From Juglans regia (Eukaryota > Streptophyta > Magnoliopsida > Fagales > Juglandaceae), in NCBI RefSeq assembly GCF_001411555.2, contig NC_049901.1, forward strand, positions 44,086,802-44,150,801: a stretch of DNA of 64,000 nt, in the 5' to 3' direction. Below, piece by piece: positions 21,870-34,944 of the stretch. Numbering within the stretch: the stretch's first letter is position 1; every line of letters starts with the position of its first letter. The position numbers were made by a program, and so were the translations under genes. The notes beneath the pieces were generated by a model. The model saw only the letters and a program-made list of their open reading frames with translations. It ran no database searches and had not been told where the DNA came from.

Positions 21870-24800
21870 TCAAGAACCTTCCATTTGAATATCACTCCCA
21901 TTTGGGTTCAGTGTACTATCATTATTCTTCTGAATCAGGCCCGCTCCAAAAGTAAATTCATGTGGAGGAATGTCTAAAGGAGGACGGGCGAAAATAGAGG
22001 TAGCACCAACATTGCTGAAAGTGGGAATGGGAACTGGATCATTAATCTTTGGGAAGCCGAAGTTAAACAAAGGCACGACTGCAGGTGCAAAGACTGGTGG
22101 GACAAGGTTGCCTGTACCAAATGATCCATATAGCTTCTGCTCATACTCCTGAAGTTGCTGGTAGACAGCTATGTTAAGAAACAAAGAAATGGAAGTTAGA
22201 GATGGGAGATAGCTCATTAATTCTCCGGCCATAGTTAATTCCAACTAAATGTATGCTTTAAGTACTTGCTAGACAAGCCCTTTACCGACAAAGAACTTTC
22301 AAGAGCACTTCATCACAGCACCAGAAAAGGACAGTTACCAACCCAAGTGCTGCCTTGCATGATGAAACCTTTGAGAAGGTTAAGCTTTAATATGCACTAA
22401 ATTTGCATGCTGACCCAAACCCATCCAAGAAAGGAAAAGAACAAGAAGCTTGAGACAAGGTGGAGAAAAAAAATATGAGTTACAACCCATCCATGTTGCA
22501 ATATCCCAAACCACCATATGTCCCAACCAGCTTTCATAGGTTGACCAGCATCAGCATTTGTTTACTTCAAACAACCTCTATAGTCATAATCTAGGGCTTA
22601 ATGATGCGATAGTCCAATCTGATACTCCAACATATTATCTTCAGACTACCTAAATTTAGCTACGCAATTTACTGATTATTCTGACAAAGTGGTAACAGAA
22701 ATATTCTTACCTTCAGATAGTTCAACAGATGGTCTCCGCTCTTTCACCCACTGGTAACTTTGGGCAAGTCTCCATCCTTTGGACTTCATCAAGTAACCTA
22801 TTACAATAGCCGGTGACCTGTCAGGGAGAAAAGAACAACTGTTTCAGAGTAAAAATTTCAAAAAATCGAAGTAAGCTTGTATGGAGACTATGTAGTAGCA
22901 TTCTTGATGCATTTGTGAGTGGGTGTGCAGCCAGTGTCACTATATGCGTCTTGTGGATGTTAGTCTTTGACCTTTGCATGTGCAGGGGGAACGGGTGAGA
23001 GGGACAGAGACAGGCCCAAATTGTTTTGCAGTAATAATCTACCTATTTTTTCCGGACATGCAGTGCACCAGAACACGAGCTTTATCCCTTTCACATTGCT
23101 CTGCAAAATCAAGCACGCATAAACTCAAAACTGCCAATTAAATGAGAATGTTTGCGGTACAATTGAAAGATCCAACAATTAACCTCAGTAAATTGGTACT
23201 GAAGCTTATTCTCTGTCACAAACTGCATAAGTTAATCATAATAGTCCTATCAAAAAAGTTAATCATAATAGTCAATGAATTGTTTATTATTGAGTACATT
23301 GCAGAACAGTAATCTCCTTTTGTCAATCTAAGGGATAACAGTATTGAAGGGCTTTCCTCCCTAATCACACTGACTCTCCATTAGCCACTCTTAGTCCCAG
23401 TGTTCCGCATCGAGTGAAGCCCCTATGTAAAAATAGCACCTATGGAGGAAATGGAGGAAATAATTCACCAGGATGAGATTATCAACTTGATAGTGAGAAG
23501 AGAACTCGGCAAAAAGTGTACCTAACCCCCAAAATACATATAGTTTCCTGAATAAAAAGCAAATAAAATAAAGAATGCAACTAATGTGGTGACCAGGATT
23601 ACGATGGAGTTTAGGATCTTTCTCAATATTGCAAAAGAGATCAGCAATTGTTTTGCCCGGAAGTTAAACCTAAATTGTGAAGATGCATAGCAGAAAACAA
23701 ATAAAGGGAACATTTACAATCCTAATCATATATAAAGGAAACAAGTAAAGACCCTAGAAGCAGATGCAAGTTGCCAATGTATTTATAAAGCATATTCTCT
23801 TGTATACAACATTAAAGGCACTTATTAGGCCAAACTGAGCAAAGCAAAGCCCTACTGCTATTTGTAGCATAAAGGAGAAGAAGAAGAAGCAAGGCCCCTT
23901 AAATTCAGCTACACCTTACCATTTATCCTTACTTATCAATAACTACGAGGAGGAGGAGGAAGAAAGAGAGTATTTTTATAAGAAAGAGAGAGAGGGGTGG
24001 CTGTGAGGGCATCCTCTTTATGGGAGATGGTGATTGAGAAGATAGAGAAGAGATTAGCGGGATGGAAGAGAATGTACTTATCGAAAGGTGGCAGGATTAC
24101 CTTGATCAAGAGTACACTTTTTAACTTGCCAACTTATTTTTTGTCACTTTTTCCCTATACCTACAAGTGTGGCATACCGAATTAAGAAACTCCAACGTGA
24201 CTTCTTGTGGGGTGGCCTGGGGGAGGAGTTCAAATTCCATCTAGTGAAGTGGGAAACAGTTGTCATCCTATCTCCCATGGTGGGTTGGGTATTAGAAATG
24301 TGAGGATTTTTAATCGGGCGTTACTCGGAAAATGGCTGTGAAGATATAATAAGGAACTAGAAGCCGTATGGAATATGGTGATTGAGCACAAATATGGAGG
24401 CATATGGGGGGGATGAGTACTAAAGATGTTAGAGGAGCCTATGGAGTGGGGTTGTGGAAACACATTAGAAGAGGATGAGAGGTTTTTACTCGACATACTC
24501 AACTCCAGTTGGGTGAGGGTTCCAGGATTAAATTCTGGAAAGATATTTGGTGTGGTGATACTTCCCTACAAGATTCATTCCCCTCACTATTCCAAATTGC
24601 TAGTGATAAAGATGCAATAGTGGCGGATGTCATGGGGTTATCGGGTGGGCAGTTCCATTGGGACATCAGTTTTAGTAGAGCAGCACAGGATTGGGAAATG
24701 AACAATTTTGTTGATTTTTAGAGCCTTTTGTACTCTGTTAAACCAAACAATCAACAAGATGAGTTGTGGTGGTCACCCGCCGGGAAAGGTGTATTCTCAG

Positions 24801-26929
24801 TTCGCTCTTCCTATAAGACTCTCACTCAAGAGTCCAACATTCAGTTTCCTTGGAGAAGATTTTGGAGACATAAGGTGCCCTCCAAAGCTACATTCTTCGT
24901 ATGGACAATATCTTTGGGCAAGATACTCACAACTGATAACTTGAGGAAAAGGAGGGTGATCATTGCAGATTGGTGTTGCATGTGTCGGGGAGCGGGAGAG
25001 TCGGTGGACCATCTCCTATTACATTGTAAGATAGCAAGGGTTTTGTGGAATGAGGTGATCGGTAGAGTAGAGCTGGCTTGGGTTATGCCGAAGATTGTAG
25101 TGGCAGTGCTAGCCAGCTGGACAAATATAGGAGGCATGCAACAGATTAAGAAGATGATCCTTGTATGCATCATGTGGTATTTGTGGCAGGAGCACAATGC
25201 AAGGACGTTTGATGACAAGGAGAGATCGCTAGAGGAACTTATAGCTTCATTTTACAGTGCTTTATGTACCTGGGCCATTGCTGTTGATTTCAACGGCATG
25301 GACCTACATGACTTTCTTGTCTCTTTTGTGCTCTCTTAATTAGGGCATATAGGTGTTCCTGTATTTGTATCGGGCTTTGCCTAATTCTTTGATCAATAAA
25401 ATTTGTTTACTTATTAAGAAAAAAAAAAATACTCCACTGAGCTGCACAATAAGCACAAGTATCTAAAAAGCAGCAAGTGAAAAACAAATATAAATTCCCT
25501 ATGAACTAGAAAGCATAACACACCTAAAAATTGATTTGCATCATCAAAAGGCAAAGTTTTCTCATCTTGGAGGCAGTGATAGGTGAATGAATTCTTGTAG
25601 AGGTTTTGACAAGCAGGTACCGTCTGCATATATACATAAAAGAAAGTAAAGTAGAATATAAGAATCTCATCCTTGCATCGTACAAGATCACTTTTTTTAT
25701 GGGAAAAAATTAATACAGGAGATGAACTTCTGTTTTGAAGTCATTTTGTCTATCTCCAACCAATAATTTCTTTTCTTTTCTTTCTTTTTTTTCTGAAACT
25801 CAAACTTCCCTACAAATGTACTATGATATGCGTAGTTATATTGCTTTTTTCTAATACGAAATAACTATTGATTTTGAAAATCACCATTTTCATTTAGTTC
25901 TATATGAGCCAAATTTACATTTAACTCATAAATCCAATGTATTTGGGATAAACTCATTTAGCTTCATTAGCCTTCACATTGTACCTGTAGCTCCTAAACT
26001 GTTTCTCCCGTCTTGACCTCAACTCATGCTGTTATTTACTTCTTTATAGGTCATTCATTAAATATAATCCCATATTTATCCACATAATGGCCATATTATT
26101 TCTTAGTCCCCAAACTTTTGATATAACAAAGCATGGATACTTTATAGCTCTCTCATAAACTTTCATTTATCCTCATTAAATTTATGTGATCATGCAACAC
26201 TCTCCAGCAGCACCAGCATAACCATTGGACCTATCCCCCTAAACGATCATTCAGGGCACTGAAAAGTGTCAAATACCACTCCCCCACTCGATCTCAAGGC
26301 TATCCACTCCATCAAAGATAATTATCAAAAAAAAAAAAATCCATTCCATCAAAGATAATTGTTGCATTAGTTATGAAATTAATATATCTTTCTTGAAGCC
26401 CCACGTTACTCAAATCATAAAACACGATAAACAAATTAGAGAGAACGTATTCAGAAGCCCTCCACCATCAAACAAATCTTCCCATTATTTTACAAAGCAG
26501 CTTCCTATGTAACCGTGAAGAGAACCACAGCCAAATTCAATCCCAAATCACAAATTCAATCAAAGTGATCAATTTCATAGAACATTTAAATAGACTAACA
26601 TTAACACAGCACGCAGAACAGCCAAAATATTATAATCTTGATCGTACAAGTCCGAACCAAACATTAGAATGCTAGGAAAACAAAGAACTTACATTGAGAA
26701 CACGAGAGATTCCCTGAGACTTAAGAAGCTCCGAACGCGATGCGTTATCATAGCTACCAAGATATAAGAACTCGGGCAAGATCTCCGATGGAAAGGCGCT
26801 AACTTGAATCGATGTTTTCTCTGATGGAGCCGGAATCCGGTGGCCACAAACCCCGCAGACCTCTCCTTCTTCATATTTATGATAGTGGCCACAAACCCCA
26901 CAAGGGTTTTCTCTCTCCCTCTTCCTCAT
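21870..26929 (-). CDS. IBR5: IBR5 dual-specificity protein phosphatase
   Basis: Minus-strand exons: 26,929-26,693; 25,623-25,524; 23,100-23,043; 22,817-22,711; 22,168-21,870, with canonical GT-AG junctions and matching phases, giving 266 aa. The N terminus [20 protein letters not shown] with two CGVCGH motifs is the IBR5-specific cysteine region. The phosphatase core has [17 protein letters not shown] and the catalytic HCMSGKNR (Cys126, Arg132), then [20 protein letters not shown]. The C-terminal tail of about 90 residues is proline- and phenylalanine-rich. IBR5 modulates auxin and ABA responses and dephosphorylates a MAP kinase (MPK12) in Arabidopsis. In HCMSGKNR I expect Ser at the Asn position in most relatives; this lies between the invariant residues and should be tolerated. 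Intron 2 (25,523-23,101) carries a LINE insertion on the opposite strand. Confidence 0.95.
23990..25429 (+). mobile_element. 5'-truncated LINE in IBR5 intron 2 (antisense to the gene)
   Basis: Starts inside ORF2 at the post-RT region ([38 protein letters not shown]) and runs through the zf-RVT domain ([20 protein letters not shown]; then [18 protein letters not shown]) to the stop of SFVLS at 25,339. The 3' end is GATCAATAAAATTTG followed by TTACTTATTAAG and an A-run at about 25,417-25,429. The same 3' end is seen in the LINE ending at 28,034, so they are one family. Stops and frameshifts in the first 700 bp, with the last 200 codons open. The left edge is approximate and no clear target duplication was found. 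Confidence 0.85.
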
Positions 26930-28014
26930 AGCCCCAAGATTTGGTCGAGGGATTCTAAAGCACAAAACAAGAAAGACCAAGGTGAAGAAAACGCTTCTAA
27001 TTCAGAAAACAACGACTGTCAAGATAAATAACAAAGGCCAAAACCAAAAAGGAATCGGAAAAGGAGCGTGAAAAATTGAAGAGTATTTCACGTATCGATG
27101 CTTGCCTCAGTTCGCAAATAGAGAGAAGCTCTGATAGAGGGGTGGTACTGAGAAGTTTCAAGCCTGTGCTTGTTCTCGTTTTTTGATCAGATTCTGCGCA
27201 TGGATTTGTCCTCTCTTTTTCCCCCCTTTTAGGGATGTCACAGACTCACAAGGTTGTCCTGGTTGAGGTGGAGCTTGCCGCTTGCGACCTTAGAGATCGA
27301 ACACGTATTTATTTATTTATCTCTTTTCCGGTTGAAAGAGGGAATTTATTAGAAGCAACGGGGAGCAACAGCAGTATTCATGGGACATCTTTTTTCAATA
27401 TAGCAGTAGTATTCATGGGATAGATCAGAGCTCAACACCGCTATAACGGCTATCAGAAACTAAAAGAAGGCTTTTTTTTTTTTTGGATTCTTTGATGGTC
27501 ATTGTGCTAATGAGTAATGAACAGCGCAGGTTTCCTTGTTTCACATAGGACTTGCCAGAACTACTTAGGCCTGCAACCCATGATATACCAATCATTTGAG
27601 TGCCACATCCCATAATCTTAGTGCGGTCATATACCAACTAGAGTAGTGATAGGCTTACAAGTGACAGTTCTGATAATTGAATATTTTCTTATATTAGAAA
27701 ATTTGAAACTAAATTAATGGTTTCAATGGTTATTATTATTTATGTTAGCATATAGGCAAATTTGGGAGTTTCAAAGGGGGCATGATAAAATCAAATGGTA
27801 TAAAAAATAGGATTGGGCTCTTCGAGTTGTCACAATTATAGTGAGTTATGCACAAAGTAGTAGTTTTCTACACGAAAATTTATAAAAGGTTAACTGTTGG
27901 ATACCACGCACGGCATTCGATCCTTGGACGATTTGTTTTTTTTTTTAATTTTAGAGAGATGTTGCATGGAATCAGGAAATACCACCTAATAGGATTTATA
28001 GCTAAAGTTAGTAA
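26930..28014. other. IBR5 upstream region; no second gene
   Basis: Contains the 5' leader and promoter of IBR5 (minus strand). The open frame at 27,235-27,423 has no recognised domain. Nothing else was supported. Confidence 0.5.
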
Positions 28015-30803
28015 TATCTTAAACCATTTGTATTTTTTAATAAGTAAACGATTATATTAATAAGAATAGACATAGTCTAAGTATACAAGATGATATACAA
28101 TAAGTAACCATTGTGGTGGACATAACCCAAATAAATAAGAAAGTCATGAACAGAGTCCATTAAAATTTATAACTATGGCCCATATAAATAAAGTTCTAAT
28201 AAAAAGAGATCTAAGTTCCCCTAATGAGTGCTCCTTGTCTTCGAACGTTTGGTCATTTGCCTCTTGCCATAAGCACCATAGAATACAGATATGAACCATC
28301 TTCCACATGGTTGTGATTTGTGAAATACTTCCTAGATTTGTCCAATTGACCTAAAGCGCAACCATTGTGGTGGACATAACCCAAGCTAGCTCTAATCTGT
28401 AGAATAATTCATCCCATAACACTCTAGCAATCTTACAGTGCAGTAAAAGATGATCCATAGTCTCACCAATTTTCTTACACATGCAGCACCAATTTACTAT
28501 GATCACCCTGCGTTTCCGTAAGTTATTCGTCATCAAAATCTTACCTAGAAAAGTTGTCTAAGCAAAAAATACCGCTTTGGGAGACGCCATATTTTGCCAA
28601 ATCCTTTCCATGGAAACTAATTGTTCTGCGACTGTGTGAGAGCCTTATAGAAAATGCAAATTGAGAATGTACCTTTACCTGCGAGTATCCACCACAACGT
28701 GTTAGCTCCTTGAGTGCTCGATCTCATGGAATACAAGATCCGTGAAGTTGATGTTCCATTGGACTTGATCCCTAGATATCATCATAAAGTCAGCCACTAA
28801 AACTTCTTTCTCACATGCAACCTGGAAAGTTGAAGGGAATGGGTCATTTAGGGCATTATTTCCACACCATAGGTCACTCTAGAATCTTATCCTAGATCCA
28901 TCTCCCAACACGAGTCTAGTATGACGAGTAAAAACCCCACACCCTCGTCTAATATGCTTCTAGACACCCATTCCATAAGCCTCACTTACCTCTCTAGTGC
29001 ACCAACCCCCCTCCCACCCCCACAAACCTCCAAATTTGCAATCAATCATTGACTTCCATAAGCATTTCGGTCCCATATTATATTGCCACAACCATTTCCC
29101 AAGTAAAATCTGATTGAAAATCTTCAGATTTCTAATTCTTAATCCACCAGAAGAGATTTGAGCATAACTTTTTCCAACTTACTAGATGAAATTTGAATTC
29201 ATCCCTCATGCCACTCCAAAAGAAATCATGATGAAGTTTCTCAATTTTGGTCGTCACACTTGCTGGAATTGGGAATAGAGATAAGAAGTACATTGATAAA
29301 TTAGACAATGTGCTATTGATTAAGATGACTCTGCCACCTTTCAACAAGTGCAATCTTTTCCAACTTGTCAATTTACGTTTTATCTTCTCAATCACTGTAT
29401 CCCAGATTGATTTAACCCTTGAGGCATCCCCCAACGGAATACCAAGGTAATTCATGGGAAGATAGGAAACCTTACATCCAATAGTGTTGGCTAATTGCTG
29501 GATTTTGCAAACATTACTAACTCACACCAACTCTGATTTGTCAAAGTTCACTTTCAAACCTGATGCCACTTCAAAATAAAGTTGAAGTGCCCTTAGTGCC
29601 TGAATCTAGTTTTGTTCTGCCTCACAAAATATCAGTGTTTCATCTGCAAACAACAAGTGAGAAATGTTAAGAGTACCCCTATTGGGGTCACCAACTGAGA
29701 ATCCAACCACAAAGCCGAGATCATTCTGCGAAGCGCCTCCATAATAACAACAAAAAGGAGTGGGGACAACAGATCCCCTTCTCTTAGGCCATGAGAGCTG
29801 TTAAAAAAGCCAATTGGATTGCCATTCACCAAAACTAAAAAATTCGCAATTGATATGCACCATCTGATCCACGAGTACTATTCTCTCTCCAAATCCACAA
29901 CTCCCAAGCAAGTAAAGTAGGAAGTCTCAATTAGCATGATCATATACCTTCTCCATATCCAACTTACATAGGATCCCCGTATTGCCATATTTTAGTCTAT
30001 TATCTAGACATTCATTGGTGATGAGAACTGAGTCTAGAATTTACCTACCCCTTACAAATGCATTTTGGGGTTTTGTAATGATCTTCTCTAATACCTCCCC
30101 TAGTCGATTTGCAAGCACTTTGAAAATGATCTTATACATTTCATTCACAAGACTAATGGGCCAAGAATCTTTTACCTCTGATTTTCCAATTTTCTTAGGA
30201 ATCAGTGCAATAAAAGTGGCATTGAGGCTTTTCTCAAATTTTCCAATCGAGAATAATTCCTGGAATACCTTCATTAGATACTCCTTCATCACATGCCAAC
30301 ATGATTGGAAGAATCCCGTATAAAATTCGTCTGAACCAAGTGTTTTGTCTTTGACCATTCTCCTTACCACACCGTGAATCTCTGTCCCCTCGAAGGACTT
30401 CTCCAACCAAGAGACATTCTGTGGCTTAATACACTCAAAACCTAGTCCATCAAGCTTTGATCGCCACCCCTCTTGCTCAATAACCAAGTGTTCAAAAAAA
30501 TCAGTAACATGTTCTCGAATTACAGGGGTGTCCATACAAGCCACACCATCTATATTCAGCATCTCAATAGTGTTGGTTCTCCTATGAGAGCTCTATGAAA
30601 TAACTTTGTATTTCGATCTCCTTATTTCAACCACAATACTCTTGAATCTTGGTGCCAAAAGATTTCCTCCAATAAGATAACCCTCTCTAATTCTGAGACT
30701 AACCTTGACTTCCGAGTTAACTCTTCTGAGAAAAGAACCTGGCCCTCCTGTATCCTCTCTAACTCTTGTAACTCCTCCAATGTGGACTTCTTACGATCAC
30801 CTA

Positions 30804-31455
30804 GTCCACTTAGATTAGATGCTAAGGGACAAAGGGGGGACAAGAAGGGTCATGGGGTGTTAGGGGGGTCAAGGGGGACAGGGCGCCATAGGGGTCATGG
30901 GGTGTCAGAAGGGATAGGGCACCAGGAGGTAACGTGGGTGCAAGGGCTGGCAGAAGGAGCGCAGTCAGACACGCAAAATGTGATTGGTCGGCACACGCAG
31001 GAAAAAGGATTCAAATAAATAGAATGAGAGGTTCTTCTTCTGAAAGGTCTTCTTCTTCTTGGTCTTCAGGTCTCCTTCTTCCTGGTCGACTTCTCCTTCG
31101 AAACCAGATACGCAGGGAGCTCCAGTGAAGGCATCTTCTCCAGTAAATTTATATTTAGCATCACCGTTATACAGTGAGACATGAGAGACCATGAGAGACT
31201 ATAAACAAGAATATTATAGTGGATTTCTCCTCCCCAAGCCCCCATGGACGTAGGTCTAGTGCCGAACCACATAAATCATAGTGTCATCTCTCTTTAGTTT
31301 CTCTACTGTTATTTTCCATTCACCGTCATGGATGTACACAGTACAGTCGTACAGTCATACAGCCGCACCGGAACATTGACGGGGGCTCCAAACAACGTTG
31401 AATGAGTGCCAAGTTGCCCCTTCCGACCTGTTGAGCGATTTTTACCGCATCAACA
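30804..31455. repeat. Left LTR (5' edge truncated)
   Basis: Matches the right LTR from CCTAGTCCACTT onward but lacks about the first 50-60 bases present at the start of the right copy. Ends ATCAACA at 31,455 before the primer-site-like sequence. Confidence 0.75.
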
Positions 31456-32306
31456 GTGACGCCCCCTGTGAGATCTTATTTCCTCTCGGGGAGAAGGATA
31501 ATTTTTCGGTACACTGAATAAATCACCGTAGGGACAGATAAGACCCTCCCAGATGAGTATTCTCAATTTCTATTATCATTTACATTTATGAAGAATGAGC
31601 GGATCGTGGGCGAATGACTCAATCAACTCCTCGCCCCTGCACTCGAATCGCTCTACAACAAAAAAAAAAAAAAACACACTGTTTGGACACTTGCACTTCC
31701 AAGTTGTTAGTGGGCAAATATTGTGCATCTAAAAGTGCACAGTAGCCACGAGGCTAAGTGCACAGTGCCACCCACGTAGAGGCCATGCATGGCACTATGA
31801 ACAGTGTCATTCAAGGCAACCGGACGGGTGCACGTCCCGTGCACTAGTGGGCAGCCTCATACCCACGTCGTGGCACCACCAGCGGGCACTTCGGGCCACC
31901 GGAATTGCCGCGGCCGTGGCGATCATGGTAGTTACTGGCCGTGCACAGTGGGGCAACGTCCAATGCCCTCAATAGGCTCACAGATGGCCATCGTGAGCCC
32001 GTCTGACTCTCCAGTGGCCACCACTTGGGCCGCCGAGAGTTTCTGTCAGGAGTGACGTGATCCCCCTCCAGGGGGCCACGCCCAGTTGTTGGTCTACTCT
32101 CCATGGCGCACGCCAACATACGCACAGAGAGGCCACGGACTCACCCTCACTGTGGCCCGGCCAAGGGCTACGCCGGCAGTGTCCATGTGAATCGTCGACA
32201 TCGTCTGTCCCCTTAGAGACGACCCATGGCCGACACCTCCACGGTCCTCCTCCCCTTCGGTTCAGCAAACACCCCACCTCCTCCACCTTTTCGGCTCGAC
32301 AACCAC

Positions 32307-32605
32307 CTCCTCTGCTCATGGTTATCCACGGCAGCACCTCGGTTCGGACATACCACGCACGGGGTCCTCCTCTGCTCATGGTTCTCCACGGCAGCACTTA
32401 GGCTCGGGCACACCCCGTGTGGGGTCCTCCTCTGCTCATGGTTCTCCATGGCAACACTTAGGCTTGGGCACACCCCGTGTGGGGTCCTCCTCTGCTCATG
32501 GTTCTCAACGGCAGAACTTCGGCTCAGGCACACCCCGTAAGGGGTCTTCCTCTGCTCATGGTTCTCAACGTAGCACATCGGCTCGGGCACACCCCACATG
32601 GGGTC
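32307..32605. repeat. 60-bp tandem array, five units
   Basis: Units begin CTCCTCTGCTCATGGTT at 32,307, 32,367, 32,427 and 32,487, with a variant at 32,547. Each holds CTCGGGCACACCCCGTGTGG-like sequence. Because 60 is a multiple of three, all frames show 20-residue periodic peptides and an open minus frame spans 32,725-32,213. I regard that frame as a by-product of the repeat. Confidence 0.9.
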
Positions 32606-33059
32606 CTCCTCGACTCGGGAAGTAGCACCTGCATGGCAACCCCCAACTCGGGAACCACCCTCACTCGACTCGGGATTCACCGGCTCGATGGTCATCTGCT
32701 CGGTTGTCGCTAGCTCGAGAACCACCGGCCCTTCACATTGCTTCCCTTAGCTCGGGAACCTGCTGCTTGGGAGACAACAGTTCGGCACCTCCCCAGCCCA
32801 CCAACCCGGAATCTCCACAGCCTAACTCCTCGGGACTCCTCTGCCCTGGATTTACTCGGCTTTGGACCGATCCGCACGTTGCTTGGAAGTCATAGCCAGA
32901 ACTCGCTCCACTCGAGAGTCTCCATCATAACCCCTCTTGCTCGGGAGTCATCTAGACGGGTCCTAGTTGCACGGGAAGCTCATGCATGGTAGCCCACCAA
33001 CTCGGGACAGAGCCACCTCCTCTGCTCGGCATCCTCCACTCGGGAAAGTCCCCTCTGCC

Positions 33060-33766
33060 TAGGGGTGTAACCGGTCCAGTCCGGTCCGGTTTTGGATAAA
33101 ATCTAGGACCGAACCGGTATGTACCGGTTTTATATTTTTCAAAACCGATTACGCACCGGTTACCCTCCTAAACTGGTACTTCCGGTTTTACCGGTTTCCG
33201 GTCCGGTCCGGTCCGGTTTTCCAGTTTTTTAAAAATATAAATTTCACAATTTGTCATTAAAAATTTGTTTATAAAAAAAAAAAATTTGATTTAAAAAAAA
33301 CTGTTTTATACTTTTATTAATATATTAGACTATATAATAATATTAATATTAGACTATTGGTATAGTTATAAGTTATATATTAGTATTAGTTATAAACTTT
33401 TAGTGATTTAGTATTAACATTTTATGTAATAATTTATAAATTATAATAAGAAATTATTTCATATATGAATATATATGTTATATATAAAATTTCACATAAA
33501 AATTTATAATTATACATTATATATAAAACTTATATATATTAATATTTAATATATATATATATAATATTTTGTATAAAACTTATATATAAAAATATTATTT
33601 TTTATTTTTTTTAATCAATCGGTCCGGTCCGGTCCGGTCCAAAAAATTCCGGAACCGGAACCGGCCGGTTTTTACGTTTTAAAAACCGGTTCCGGACCGA
33701 ACCGTTTCAAAACCTGTAAAACCGGTCCGGTTCGGTCCGGTTTTCCGGTTTGAGTTTACACCCCTA
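33060..33766. mobile_element. Non-autonomous hAT element with perfect 8-bp target duplication
   Basis: Terminal repeats TAGGGGTGTAA (from 33,060) and TTTACACCCCTA (to 33,766) are flanked by CCTCTGCC at 33,052-33,059 and 33,767-33,774. Subterminal CGGTCCGGTCCGG motifs occur at both ends. The 707-bp body is AT-rich and encodes nothing. This is the classic form of a plant hAT MITE moved by an outside transposase. It lies inside the LTR element and so came after it. Confidence 0.97.
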
Positions 33767-34551
33767 CCTCTGCCTCTAGTTGGGAAACACGGAACATGAA
33801 ACACTACTCAGGGAGGTCCTTGCACAGCCCAAGAATCATGGCACGAGACTCGTCTAGACTCTAAACACCTCTACTCGGGGTTCATCAGACCAGGATCTCC
33901 TCAGCTCGGGACTGGTCATCATCGGCTAGGGAAATCTCCTCTCGGACAGGCCCACACTTTGTTCGGAAGTGACCTCCTCAACCCACCAGCTCGACACCCC
34001 CTCAGCCTGGGGTTTGTTCCACTCGAAAATATGATCGGGAACTCAGCTTGGGGCCTGGGAGCACCACACGACATCTCCTCAGCACGGACCCTACCCCTTA
34101 GTTCGGCAGCCCACCTGCACAAAATCAACTTCACCCCGCAATCACCATCATAGCCACCAGCTCGAAAGACCACTTGTAGGAGAGTAACTTAGTTCGGGAA
34201 TCACCTGTCCAACAGTCACCAGCTCGAAACAATACCAGCTCGGTACCTCACTCGCTCGGATGACACCTCGAGCTCTCAGATGACTCGCGCCGAGTGCCAT
34301 GCTCGAGCCATAACCACTGCCAATGGGTTACCTTCGGGAACGAGCCTACAGAGTTAACGGGCCTCTTAGCTCCACAGCCGCCATGTGGGGGCTACCTACG
34401 GGAACGAGCCGACGGGTTCAGCAACCGCCTAAAGTAGACCCAGTGGGTCGACAGGCCCTCTGATCTCTTCACGTGGGTTATTTCACACAAACTCTAACAC
34501 TAAAATAAAGGCATCAAACGAACATACACTTTACAAATAACAACAAACACC

Positions 34552-34795
34552 CGAGTTTCAAGCTCGCACAATACGCGGTCAAGTCCATCTCCCGCCTTAT
34601 CTGAGTTCCGCGCTCGCACCATACGCAGTCGAGTCCATCTCCTACCTTACCTGAGCTCCGCGCTCACACCATATACGATCGAGCCAGTTTCTTGCCTCAT
34701 CCGAGCTTCGCGCTCGAACCATACACGGTTGAGTCCATCTCTCGCCTTAGCCGAGCATCGCGCTCGCACTCTACACAGTCAAACCTTGAGTTCGA
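34552..34795. repeat. 50-bp tandem array, five degenerate units
   Basis: The anchor CGCTCGCACC-like motif recurs at 34,562, 34,612, 34,662, 34,712 and 34,762, exactly 50 bp apart, with GAGTCCATCTC in most units. Internal tandem arrays are common in Tat/Ogre relatives. Confidence 0.9.
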
Positions 34796-34944
34796 AAATA
34801 TTTATTGTTTGTGCCAGAGGAAAAAATGAACAAGAATGGGCCTCTGGAGTTTACTTCCCTACATATTCGGGCTGATTAGGTCATCAACATTTTTACCTCT
34901 AAAGATTCTCAAGGTTCTTACCTGCCCTTAGAATCGCAGGGTAC

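Noticed and set aside
33919..34173. Open frames in the interior of the LTR element as gag or captured genes
   Set aside because: No gag, protease, RT or host domain could be recognised, and composition follows the repeat arrays.
34552..34795. A CRISPR-like regular array (50-bp period)
   Set aside because: Units are directly tandem without unique spacers, and the window is plant nuclear DNA.
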